Assembly (NCBI GenBank): GCA_947457715.1
Contig: CANGXK010000141.1
Span: 1 to 6,975 of the forward strand
Source: Gemmatimonadota bacterium
GTDB taxonomy: Bacteria; Gemmatimonadota; Gemmatimonadetes; Gemmatimonadales; Gemmatimonadaceae
Direction: 5' to 3'
DNA length: 6,975 bases
Shown here: positions 1 to 6,059 of the stretch, in pieces
Numbering within the stretch: the first letter of the stretch is position 1
Layout of the letters: each line of letters begins with the position of its first letter
Position numbers and translations under genes: made by a program
The notes under the pieces: generated by a model
Database searches by the model: none
What the model was told of the DNA's origin: nothing
The model's input: the letters and a program-made list of their open reading frames with translations, nothing else

Positions 1-2
1 CC

Positions 3-1052
3 ACCAACTTCGACCGCACGAACTACTACGAGACCGGTCCGTCGAACGCCTTGCCGCTCATGCTCTGGCTCGACGCCGATCGCATGGGCTGGCTGCTGCC
101 CACGATGGACAAGGAGAAGCTCGATCTGCAGCGCGACGTCGTGAAGAACGAGCGTCGTCAGAGCTACGACAACGTGCCGTACGGGCGCGCCTACGAGACG
201 ATCCTGCCGGTGATGTTCCCGTCGAATCATCCGTACTCGTGGCCCGTGATCGGATCGCTGGCCGACCTGAGCGCCGCATCGGTGACCGACGTGAGCGACT
301 TCTTCCGGCAGTACTACGCGCCGAACAACGCTACGATCACCATCGCCGGTGATTTCAACGCCGACTCGGCGAAGACCTGGGTGCGGACGTATTTCGGCAA
401 TATCCCGCGCAATGCGGAAATCGCCCGTCCGACCGTGCCCGCCGTGGCGCTCACCAAGGACACGGTGATGATGATGGAAGACCGCGTGCAGTTGCCGCGC
501 GCGTACTACGTGTGGCACAGCGTGAAGACGTTCAGCCCTGACGATGCCGCGCTCGATGCGCTCACGGACATCATTGCCGGCGGCAAGAGCTCACGCTTGT
601 ATCGTACGCTCGTGTACGAGAAGCAGATCGCACAGGACGTGAGCATGGGTAACAGCTCGAGCAAGCTCGATGGCATGCTCATGCTGACGGCCACCGCGAA
701 GCCGGGCGTCCACCCGCGCGAACTCGATGCGGAAATCGCGAAGGTGATCGCTGAGGTGGCTGCGCACGGCGTGACGGAGCGGGAGCTGACCCGCGTGAAA
801 AACGGCATGCGCGCCAGCACGATCGATCGATTGTCGAGCGTGCTCGGCAAGGCGACGCAACTCAGCTATTACAACTACTTCGCGGGCACGCCCGACTACA
901 TGGCCAAGGACCTCGAACGCTACGACGCGCTCACGCTTGCCGATATCCAGCGCGTGGCGAAGCAGTACGTCGCCGGCCAGCCAAAGATCGTGCTCACCGT
1001 GGTGCCCGAAGGCAAGAAGGACCTCGCGTTGACCGCAGGAGATCTCCGCTGA
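3..1052 (+). CDS. M16-family zinc metallopeptidase, probable catalytic subunit (5' end outside window)
   Basis: The reading frame is open from base 3 and has no start in the window; the in-frame TTG at 51 is internal, because the codons before it (TNFDRTNYYETGPSNA) continue a typical M16 sequence. About 349 residues are visible of a family usually 430-490 aa. The HxxEH zinc motif should lie about 28 residues upstream of the window edge. The distal zinc-ligand Glu is probably the E of KNERR (codon 150-152), at the roughly 76-residue spacing known for M16. The signature NVPYG follows. The second M16 domain covers about visible residues 95-285, with SSRLYRTLVYEKQIAQDV at 589-642 where many M16B proteins carry an Arg/Tyr pair; here both residues seem replaced. 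By family knowledge it degrades peptides, probably in the periplasm, though its signal peptide is not visible. It overlaps the next M16 gene by one base. The family assignment is firm; that it is catalytic is inferred because the motif lies off-window. Confidence 0.93.
   Translation, partial: TNFDRTNYYETGPSNALPLMLWLDADRMGWLLPTMDKEKLDLQRDVVKNERRQSYDNVPYGRAYETILPVMFPSNHPYSWPVIGSLADLSAASVTDVSDFFRQYYAPNNATITIAGDFNADSAKTWVRTYFGNIPRNAEIARPTVPAVALTKDTVMMMEDRVQLPRAYYVWHSVKTFSPDDAALDALTDIIAGGKSSRLYRTLVYEKQIAQDVSMGNSSSKLDGMLMLTATAKPGVHPRELDAEIAKVIAEVAAHGVTERELTRVKNGMRASTIDRLSSVLGKATQLSYYNYFAGTPDYMAKDLERYDALTLADIQRVAKQYVAGQPKIVLTVVPEGKKDLALTAGDLR
1037..1041 (+). promoter_or_regulatory. Ribosome binding site for the second M16 gene
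   Basis: AGGAG lies 10 bases before the ATG at 1052, inside the last codons of the upstream gene. It supports the ATG that overlaps the preceding stop codon as the true start. The spacing is slightly long but workable. Confidence 0.55.
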
Positions 1053-2509
1053 TGCGTCGCACACTGCTTGTACTCGCCTCGCTGGCATCGGCCCCGACAG
1101 CGCTCATGGCACAGGCCACGGTGGCCCAGCCTGCGTCGACCACGCCGCCGGCCTTGCGGGCTCCGACGCCGCTCGTGCTGCCGAAGATCACTGAACGCGT
1201 GCTGCCCAACGGCCTCAAGCTCGTGATCGTCGAGCAGCATGAGATTCCCGTGGTGGATGCGTCGCTGGTGATTCGCACCGGCGCCGAGGCCGACCCCATA
1301 GGGAAGGCCGGTCTCGCGACCCTGACCGCCAACCTGCTTGACGAGGGCGCGGGCACGCGCGATGCGCTCGGCCTCGCCGAACAGATCGGCTTTCTCGCCA
1401 TCAGCCTGCGTACGGGCGCCGCCTTCGAGCAAAGCACGGTCTCGATGCACTCCACCAAGGCCACGCTCGACAGCGCGATGGGACTGATGGCCGACGTCGC
1501 GCTGCGTCCGACGTTTGCGGAGAAGGAGTTCCTGCGTCTGAAGAGCGAGCGCACGACCGGCTTGCTGCAGGAACAGGACCGCGGTCCCGCCATGGCCGAC
1601 CGCGCCTTCGCCGCGCTGGTGTACGGCGAGGCGCATCCCTACGGCCAAAGCACCATCGGCACCAAGGAGAGTACCGAGACCCTCACGCGCGACGATGTGC
1701 AGGCGTTCTGGAAGACCTGGTATCGCCCGAACAATGCGACGTTGGTGATCGTCGGCGATCTGTCGGTGGCCGACGCGGAAGCGCTGGCGCGTCGCGCGTT
1801 CGGTGGGTGGACACGCGGCACACTGCCCGTGCTCGCGGCCAAACCGGCGCCGGCCAGTGCCGGCGGCAAGCCGACCACGATCTACATCGTGGACAAGCCG
1901 AAGGCCGCGCAATCGAGCTTCCGTCTGGGCGGACTCGGTGTGGCCCGCAGCACGCCCGACTACTACCCGCTCATGGTCGTCAACACGGTACTGGGTGGGT
2001 CGTTCACGTCGCGCCTGAACAACACGTTGCGCGAGAAAAAGGGCTACACGTACGGCGCCGGCTCGAGCTTCACCATGCGCCGGGAGGCCGGTCCGTTCCG
2101 CGCGAATGCCGAAGTGGTATCGGCGAAAACGGATTCCGCGCTGATCGAGTTCATGCGCGAGCTGAAGGCGATCCGCGAGCCCCTGCCCGCCGATGAACTG
2201 GCTAAAGCGAAGCGCTACCTGCAGCTTGGCTATGCCGAAAACTTCGAGTCCACCGGCGACATCGCGGCGCAGCTGTCGCAGTTGGTTCCCTACGGCCTTC
2301 CACTGACCACGCTCGGCGCGTTCAACGCGGGCATCGGCTCGGTCACCGTGCAGTCGGCGCGGCGGGTGGCCAGCAAATACCTCGACCCCACCAAGATGAC
2401 CATCGTAATCACAGGCGATCGCGCGACGATCGAACCCACCCTCAAGGCGACGGGCATCGCGCCCGTGGAAGTGCGTGACGCCCGCGGCCGTCCGGTGATC
2501 ACGCCGTGA
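1052..2509 (+). CDS. Exported M16-family protein lacking the HxxEH zinc motif (non-catalytic partner)
   Basis: This 485-aa protein begins with a Sec signal peptide (MRR, a hydrophobic stretch, likely cleavage after ALMA at residue 20) and a Pro/Ala/Thr-rich linker to about residue 43. The N-terminal M16 domain (about 45-190) contains LPNGLKLVI and then GKAGLATLTANLLDEG. The HxxEH site should be at residues 90-94 but reads TLTAN, so the two His ligands and the catalytic Glu are missing; E166 may be the leftover distal Glu. The C-terminal domain (about 200-440) holds SRLNNTLREKKGYTYG, where R327 and Y334 match the Arg/Tyr pair that binds substrate in M16B enzymes. In the heterodimeric M16B protease known from Sphingomonas, one subunit carries HxxEH and the other the R/Y pair; the same division is inferred here with the upstream gene. 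The start overlaps that gene's stop by one base and has an AGGAG site, suggesting coupled, near-equal synthesis. Confidence 0.93.
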   Translation: MRRTLLVLASLASAPTALMAQATVAQPASTTPPALRAPTPLVLPKITERVLPNGLKLVIVEQHEIPVVDASLVIRTGAEADPIGKAGLATLTANLLDEGAGTRDALGLAEQIGFLAISLRTGAAFEQSTVSMHSTKATLDSAMGLMADVALRPTFAEKEFLRLKSERTTGLLQEQDRGPAMADRAFAALVYGEAHPYGQSTIGTKESTETLTRDDVQAFWKTWYRPNNATLVIVGDLSVADAEALARRAFGGWTRGTLPVLAAKPAPASAGGKPTTIYIVDKPKAAQSSFRLGGLGVARSTPDYYPLMVVNTVLGGSFTSRLNNTLREKKGYTYGAGSSFTMRREAGPFRANAEVVSAKTDSALIEFMRELKAIREPLPADELAKAKRYLQLGYAENFESTGDIAAQLSQLVPYGLPLTTLGAFNAGIGSVTVQSARRVASKYLDPTKMTIVITGDRATIEPTLKATGIAPVEVRDARGRPVITP

Positions 2510-3426
2510 TGCGCCGCCTGATCATCTCAACGGTCCTGGCCGCCAGTACGCTGGCCGTCGGCGCTTGCCATCGCGCGCCACCGCGCGCGATGCCCACGCC
2601 GAACCCGGCGAACATGCTCGTGACCACCGCCTGGCTGGCCGAGCACCAGAACGATCGCGATCTCGTGATGCTGCACGTCGGCACGAAGGCGCAGTATGAC
2701 AGCGGGCACATTGTGGGCGCGCGGCACACCACGCTCGATGAAGTGGCGCTGCCGACTGTGCCGGGCGGCCTCACGCTGCAGCTGGCCGGCGCCGAACAGC
2801 TCACCGCATGGGCCGTGCGCAACGGCATCGGCGACCGCACGCGCGTGATCGTGATCCCGCACGATGGCGCGCTACAATCGGCGACGCGCGTGTTCATCAC
2901 GCTCGCCTATCTGGGCGCGATGGACCGCATCTCGCTGATGAACGGCGGCTATCAGGCGTGGAAGAGCGAGTCACGTGCGGTGGCGACGGCGGCTCCGGCG
3001 GCGCCAGCGGCAGTGACGTTCACGCCGAAGCTCCGCCCCGATATCATCGCCACGATTACGCAGGTGGAAGCGGCCACGAAGGACGATACGCGGCACATCA
3101 TCGACGCGCGACTCACGCGATTCTACAACGGTGACGGCGGCGGCTATCCGCGTCCGGGACACATCCCGACGGCGGTGAACGTGCCGTTGTCGAGCGTCAG
3201 CACCAACGGCTATCTGAAGTCGATCGGCGAGCTGAAGACGTTGTTCGCCGACGCGGGCGTGGACCAGCGCAAGCCGGTGATCACGTACTGTCACATCGGG
3301 CAGCAGGCCACGCTGTTGTGGTTCGTGGCGACGATGCTGGGGCACGACGCGCGCATGTTCGACGGATCGTTCCAGGAATGGAGCGGCACGGCGCGGTTGC
3401 CGGTGGTAGGACCGCCGGCGAAGTGA
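2509..3426 (+). CDS. Tandem-rhodanese sulfurtransferase lipoprotein
   Basis: This 305-aa protein resembles thiosulfate/3-mercaptopyruvate sulfurtransferases, which pass a sulfane sulfur from a donor to a thiophilic acceptor through a cysteine persulfide. The N-terminus (MRRLIISTVLAASTLAVGAC) is a lipoprotein signal ending in a VGAC lipobox, so C20 should be lipidated and the protein membrane-anchored facing the periplasm. The first rhodanese domain (about 35-150) has HVGTKAQYDSGHIVGARH but no loop cysteine; the equivalent stretch reads VIPHDGALQSATRV. An Ala/Pro linker (about 160-170) leads to the second domain, with DARLTRFYNG, GHIPTAVNVP and the active loop YCHIGQQAT, whose C261 is the likely catalytic cysteine. 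An inactive first and active second domain is normal for the family. A GTG at 2506 is in frame; I prefer the ATG at 2509, which overlaps the upstream stop by one base exactly as at the previous junction. No clear ribosome site is visible, so it probably relies on coupling. Natural substrate unknown. Confidence 0.9.
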   Translation: MRRLIISTVLAASTLAVGACHRAPPRAMPTPNPANMLVTTAWLAEHQNDRDLVMLHVGTKAQYDSGHIVGARHTTLDEVALPTVPGGLTLQLAGAEQLTAWAVRNGIGDRTRVIVIPHDGALQSATRVFITLAYLGAMDRISLMNGGYQAWKSESRAVATAAPAAPAAVTFTPKLRPDIIATITQVEAATKDDTRHIIDARLTRFYNGDGGGYPRPGHIPTAVNVPLSSVSTNGYLKSIGELKTLFADAGVDQRKPVITYCHIGQQATLLWFVATMLGHDARMFDGSFQEWSGTARLPVVGPPAK

Positions 3427-3442
3427 GTTCGCGGAACGCGCC

Positions 3443-3751
3443 GTGAACTTCGCGCCGGTCAATTTGCCGGCCTTGATCGCCCTCTGGGCGCGCCACGTTG
3501 ACGACGCGGTGCGCGCCGGAGCGTTCGAGGACCTGGCCGGGCAGCTCGCGGTCCGCCATGAAATCGCGCAACGCCTCCGGGTGCGCCCCGCCAGCGCCGA
3601 GACACGCGACCTGCTGAAGGAGTTCGACGACGCGTTCTGCGACATCACGACGGCGAGTGCGGAATGCATTCACGGGCGCGATCGCGCCGCCACCGAAGGA
3701 TGGACAGCGCGGCGGGAATGGTACTTCTGGCGGACGACGGCCGGTACCTGA
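3443..3751 (+). CDS. Small protein of unknown function (102 aa)
   Basis: I do not recognise this gene. It starts at a GTG 16 bases after the rhodanese stop and encodes a mostly helical-looking soluble protein with no signal peptide or membrane segment. The first ~70 residues contain Leu/Ala-rich stretches (LPALIALWARHVDDAV, FEDLAGQLAVRHEIAQRL), then an acidic patch (LLKEFDDAF). The end is aromatic and basic (GWTARREWYFWRTT). Two cysteines, C67 and C76, sit nine residues apart. Codon thirds are strongly G/C and match the neighbours, which supports real coding. Close spacing suggests cotranscription with the rhodanese gene, but the composition gives no functional clue. The start is uncertain, since only a weak purine-rich stretch (GCGGAA) precedes the GTG. 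Confidence 0.6.
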   Translation: MNFAPVNLPALIALWARHVDDAVRAGAFEDLAGQLAVRHEIAQRLRVRPASAETRDLLKEFDDAFCDITTASAECIHGRDRAATEGWTARREWYFWRTTAGT

Positions 3752-3775
3752 GGCCCGACGGCGTGTTCCACTGCC

Positions 3776-3802
3776 GGGTTGGGCACTCTGGGTTGGGCAC
3801 TC
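3776..3802 (+). repeat. Short tandem repeat, two 13-bp copies
   Basis: GGGTTGGGCACTC occurs at 3776-3788 and again, identical, at 3790-3802, separated by a single T, giving a 14-bp period. It lies in non-coding sequence upstream of purE. The copies could be a binding site for a regulator or a recent slippage duplication; the sequence alone does not decide. Confidence 0.85.
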
Positions 3803-3853
3803 GCTGTTGGAAGCGGTCACGCGCCCGCGTAACTTTGATCGTCCGAGTGGCCC
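3795..3853 (+). repeat. Imperfect inverted repeat around the purE promoter candidate
   Basis: GGGCACTCG (3795-3803) is the reverse complement of CGAGTGGCCC (3844-3853) apart from one extra G. The arms are 40 bases apart. The first tandem copy (3781-3788) could pair with the same right arm, so two alternative pairings exist. The long loop makes a stable RNA hairpin doubtful; a protein-binding role is equally possible. Confidence 0.4.
3807..3835 (+). promoter_or_regulatory. Weak sigma-70-like promoter candidate for purEK
   Basis: TTGGAA (3807-3812) and TAACTT (3830-3835) are separated by 17 bases, the best spacing for a housekeeping promoter, but match the consensus at only 4/6 and 3/6 positions. 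TAACTT stands out as an AT-rich spot in a GC-rich region. Its position, about 50 bases before the purE start, is suitable. Such partial matches arise by chance. Confidence 0.25.
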
Positions 3854-3878
3854 AGTGGGGGCTGCTGATCCCCTTCAC

Positions 3879-3882
3879 GGAG
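3879..3882 (+). promoter_or_regulatory. Ribosome binding site deciding the purE start
   Basis: GGAG lies 5 bases before the GTG at 3888. Together with the homology start (the PurE fold begins at TPLIGVVMGS) it favours GTG 3888 over the far-upstream in-frame start at 3657. Confidence 0.55.
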
Positions 3883-3887
3883 TGCAC

Positions 3888-4442
3888 GTGACCGCTGCTG
3901 CCGCCAGCTCGATCGCTGCCGCGACCACGCCGCTGATTGGCGTGGTCATGGGTAGTGCGAGCGACTTCGACACGCTTGCGCCGGCCTGCGAGGTGCTCGC
4001 CGAGCTGGGTATTCCCTACGAAGCGCGGGTGGTGTCAGCGCACCGGACCCCCGACTGGCTGTTCGAGTACGCCGAGACGGCATTCCCGCGTGGGCTGCGC
4101 GCAATCATTGCCGGGGCCGGCGGCGCCGCCCATTTGCCGGGCATGCTGGCCGCCAAGACGCTGGTGCCGGTCCTTGGCGTTCCGGTGGTCGCGACGCCGC
4201 TGAACGGAATGGACGCCCTGCTGAGCATTGTGCAGATGCCGGCCGGTGTGCCGGTCGCGACCTTCGCCATTGGGAAGCCGGGCGCGGCGAACGCCGCCCT
4301 GTTCGCCGCGCAGCTGCTCGCCGCCGGCGACGCGACGCTCCGTGAGAAACTCGCGACCCGTCGCACGACGAAGGCCGCCGAAGCGCTCTCCCGGCCGCTC
4401 GCGGCGCCGAATGCCATCGACTTCATTCCGCCCGCCACATGA
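3888..4442 (+). CDS. purE: N5-carboxyaminoimidazole ribonucleotide mutase (PurE, class I)
   Basis: This cytoplasmic enzyme moves the carboxyl group of N5-CAIR to carbon 4, giving CAIR in de novo purine synthesis, and uses the product of PurK. The 184-aa protein is slightly longer than usual (E. coli 169 aa), with seven more residues before GSxSD and a longer tail. Motifs in order are VMGSASD (20-26), SAHRTP with the expected catalytic H52 (E. coli H45), AGAGGAAHLPGM with H82, and then PLNGMDALLSIVQMPAGVPVAT, the class I signature. The N-terminal Ala/Thr-rich lead (residues 2-14) is low complexity. The GTG start has a GGAG site 5 bases upstream. An upstream in-frame start at 3657 would add 77 residues of Arg/Gly/Pro-rich sequence overlapping the preceding gene, so I reject it. 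The gene overlaps purK by 4 bases (ATGA), the usual purEK order. Function is secure. Confidence 0.96.
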   Translation: MTAAAASSIAAATTPLIGVVMGSASDFDTLAPACEVLAELGIPYEARVVSAHRTPDWLFEYAETAFPRGLRAIIAGAGGAAHLPGMLAAKTLVPVLGVPVVATPLNGMDALLSIVQMPAGVPVATFAIGKPGAANAALFAAQLLAAGDATLREKLATRRTTKAAEALSRPLAAPNAIDFIPPAT

Positions 4443-5626
4443 CGCCGATTCTCCCAGGCGCGACCATCGGGTTTCTCGGCGGCGGGCAGTTAGGACGGAT
4501 GACCGCGTTCGCGGCCCGCTCCATGGGCTACGACATACAGGTCCTCGACCCCGATGCCACGTGCGCCTCGCGGGCGGTCGCCTCGCGAACGATCACGGCA
4601 CCGTTCGATGACGTCGCCGCGGCGGTGGAACTCGCGAAGGGCTGCGACGTCGTAACGCTCGAGATCGAGCAGATTCATCCCGATGTGCTCGATGCGGTGG
4701 CGGCGCACACCGCGCTGAGGCCCGGACGGGCCCCCGTGTACATCATTCAGGATCGCATCCGCCAGAAGCAGTGGCTGCAGGCGCACGGATTTCCCCTCGG
4801 ACCGTTCGTCGCGGCAACGTCGGCGGCCGACGTCGCGGCGGCAGTGCGCACGCACGGGGCCTGCATCGCGAAGGCGACACATGGTGGCTACGACGGGCGC
4901 GGTCAGGTGCGCTTGCACGCGCCCGAACAGGCCGCCGACGCTTGGGATGCGCTCGGCAGTCGTGCCTGTCTCGTAGAGCAGATGGTTGCGATCGACTACG
5001 AGATCTCCGTGATGGTGGCGCGTCGGCCCGGTGGTGAGTTGGCCGTCTATCCGCCGTCGCGCAATCACCATACGGGCGGCATCCTCACGTGGGCCGTGGT
5101 ACCGGCGATGATTTCGGCGCAGCTGTCGGCAAAGGCGCAGGCCCTCGCGTCATCGATCGCCGAGCAGATCGGCATGGTGGGGTTGCTCGCGGTGGAGTGC
5201 TTCGTGACCACTGACGGTGAGTTGCTCGTCAACGAGCTCGCACCACGTCCGCACAACACCTATCACCATAGTGAGCGCGGCCTGGCCACCAGTCAGTTCG
5301 AACAGCTCGTCCGTGCGGTCTGCGACCTACCGCTGGGCAGCACCGACGTGCACGCGCCGTCGGCCATCGTGAACCTGCTGGGCGAAGTATGGCTGCAGCA
5401 CGAACCGCCGCACATTTCGCATGCGCTCGAAGTGCCGGGTACGCGATTGCACTTGTACGGAAAAGCCGGCGCGCGCGGCGGACGGAAGATGGGGCATCTC
5501 TCCGCCGTCGGCGGGAGTGCCCAAGAGGCACTCGGGCGTGTGCTCGAGAGCTACCGGCGTCTCTCGCCGGGAACGATGGCGAGCTTCGACGTGCACGAGC
5601 CCGTGCTCACGCATCCCACTACCTGA
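4439..5626 (+). CDS. purK: N5-carboxyaminoimidazole ribonucleotide synthase (PurK)
   Basis: This ATP-grasp enzyme joins bicarbonate to AIR using ATP, forming N5-CAIR for PurE. The 395-aa length is normal (typically 355-400). The N-terminal pre-ATP-grasp domain has IGFLGGGQLGRM (10-21), DPDATCASR and VVTLEIEQI (commonly YEFENV/I). The ATP-grasp core has a dipeptide-like DRIRQKQWL, KATHGGYDGRGQ (glycine-rich ATP loop), VEQMVAIDYEISVMVAR and LLAVECFV, then LLVNELAPRPHN with metal-binding residues near E266 and N273. The stretch after it, HNTYHHSERGLATSQFEQ (272-289), differs from the usual HNSGHxTxxxxxTSQFEQ. Beyond it LPLGSTDVHAPSAIVNLLGEVW and LHLYGKAGARGGRKMGHL are typical of the C-terminal domain. 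The ATG overlaps the purE stop (ATGA) with no clear ribosome site, pointing to translational coupling. Identity is secure; the altered motif is the only oddity. Confidence 0.96.
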   Translation: MTPILPGATIGFLGGGQLGRMTAFAARSMGYDIQVLDPDATCASRAVASRTITAPFDDVAAAVELAKGCDVVTLEIEQIHPDVLDAVAAHTALRPGRAPVYIIQDRIRQKQWLQAHGFPLGPFVAATSAADVAAAVRTHGACIAKATHGGYDGRGQVRLHAPEQAADAWDALGSRACLVEQMVAIDYEISVMVARRPGGELAVYPPSRNHHTGGILTWAVVPAMISAQLSAKAQALASSIAEQIGMVGLLAVECFVTTDGELLVNELAPRPHNTYHHSERGLATSQFEQLVRAVCDLPLGSTDVHAPSAIVNLLGEVWLQHEPPHISHALEVPGTRLHLYGKAGARGGRKMGHLSAVGGSAQEALGRVLESYRRLSPGTMASFDVHEPVLTHPTT

Positions 5627-5635
5627 CCCACCGAC

Positions 5636-6013
5636 ATGTTTCCGCGCGACTTTTACGAAATTCTGCACATCATCGGCATTGCCATGCTGTTTGTCGCCAT
5701 TGGTGGCGTTGCAACCCACGCCGCAAATGGCGGCAACAAGGCAGCGAGTACCACCCGTCCGCTGATCGGCTCCATGCACGGCATCGGCGCCCTGCTCATT
5801 CTCGTGGGGGGCTTCGGCATGCTGGCGCGACTGGGCTTCCTGCACGGCGCGAATTTCCCGGGCTGGCTGTGGGTGAAGATCATTGTATGGGTGATCCTCA
5901 GCGCCATTGTGCTGCTCCCGTACCGCCGTCCGGGGCTCGCCAGACCGTTCATGCTGATTCTGCCGCTGCTGGCGGGCGTCGCCGTATACATGGCGCTCTA
6001 CAAGCCGTTTTGA
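5636..6013 (+). CDS. Small four-helix membrane protein of unknown function
   Basis: This 125-aa protein is almost entirely hydrophobic. Four likely membrane helices lie at about 8-29, 44-64, 77-95 and 104-121, with short loops. Basic residues cluster in the third loop (YRRPGLARP, 96-104). H11 in helix 1 and H48 in helix 2 lie at similar depth within their helices, an arrangement sometimes seen in heme- or metal-binding membrane proteins, though nothing confirms a ligand. Other notable spots are THAANGGNK (27-35) and [12 protein letters not shown] (74-85). The overall look recalls small SirB/CopD-like integral membrane proteins, but I cannot assign a family. It starts 9 bases after the purK stop with no evident ribosome site, so it is probably cotranscribed with purEK. 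Codon use matches its neighbours. It is confidently a membrane protein; its function is unknown. Confidence 0.85.
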   Translation: MFPRDFYEILHIIGIAMLFVAIGGVATHAANGGNKAASTTRPLIGSMHGIGALLILVGGFGMLARLGFLHGANFPGWLWVKIIVWVILSAIVLLPYRRPGLARPFMLILPLLAGVAVYMALYKPF

Positions 6014-6044
6014 TTCGCGCGGCCCTGCCGTACGCGCCGCCGCC

Positions 6045-6050
6045 GAGGGG
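6045..6050 (+). promoter_or_regulatory. Ribosome binding site for ackA
   Basis: GAGGGG lies 9 bases before the ATG at 6060 and supports that start, which also matches the family N-terminus ([10 protein letters not shown]). It is one of the clearer ribosome sites in the window, consistent with ackA being translated independently of the genes before it. Confidence 0.55.
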
Positions 6051-6059
6051 CGTGCATCG

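Larger units (their letters stand above)
3752..3887 (+). other. Intergenic region before purE
   Basis: This 136-base stretch is the longest gap in the window and the only one with ample room for a promoter. It holds a 14-bp-period tandem repeat (3776-3802), an inverted repeat pairing that repeat with 3844-3853, a weak promoter-like pair (3807-3835), and a small possible hairpin (GTGGGG at 3855-3860 against CCCC-TT-CAC at 3870-3878) directly before the purE ribosome site. I see no purine-riboswitch pattern, no classical PurR box and no U-tract terminator. An open frame runs through it into purE, but its composition is not protein-like. Confidence 0.6.

Noticed and set aside
51..53. TTG at 51 as the start of the first M16 gene
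   Set aside because: The in-frame codons before it already encode conserved M16 sequence, so the gene continues beyond the window's left edge.
823..834. CGATCGATCGA-type palindromic run within the first M16 gene
   Set aside because: It sits in coding sequence and reads as ordinary codons (T-I-D-R-L); nothing suggests a site.
920..1912. Long minus-strand open frame (330 codons) across the two M16 genes
   Set aside because: It is antisense to clearly coding M16 sequence and its translation is Arg/His/Gly-rich with no domain; long antisense frames are expected at this GC content.
3855..3878. Possible terminator hairpin before purE
   Set aside because: The stem is short with a bulge, there is no T-tract, and it lies directly before the purE ribosome site, so termination is unlikely.
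3657..3887. N-terminal extension of purE
   Set aside because: It adds 77 Arg/Gly/Pro-rich residues absent from PurE proteins, overlaps the preceding gene by 95 bases and passes through the tandem repeat; the GTG at 3888 has a good ribosome site and matches the family start.
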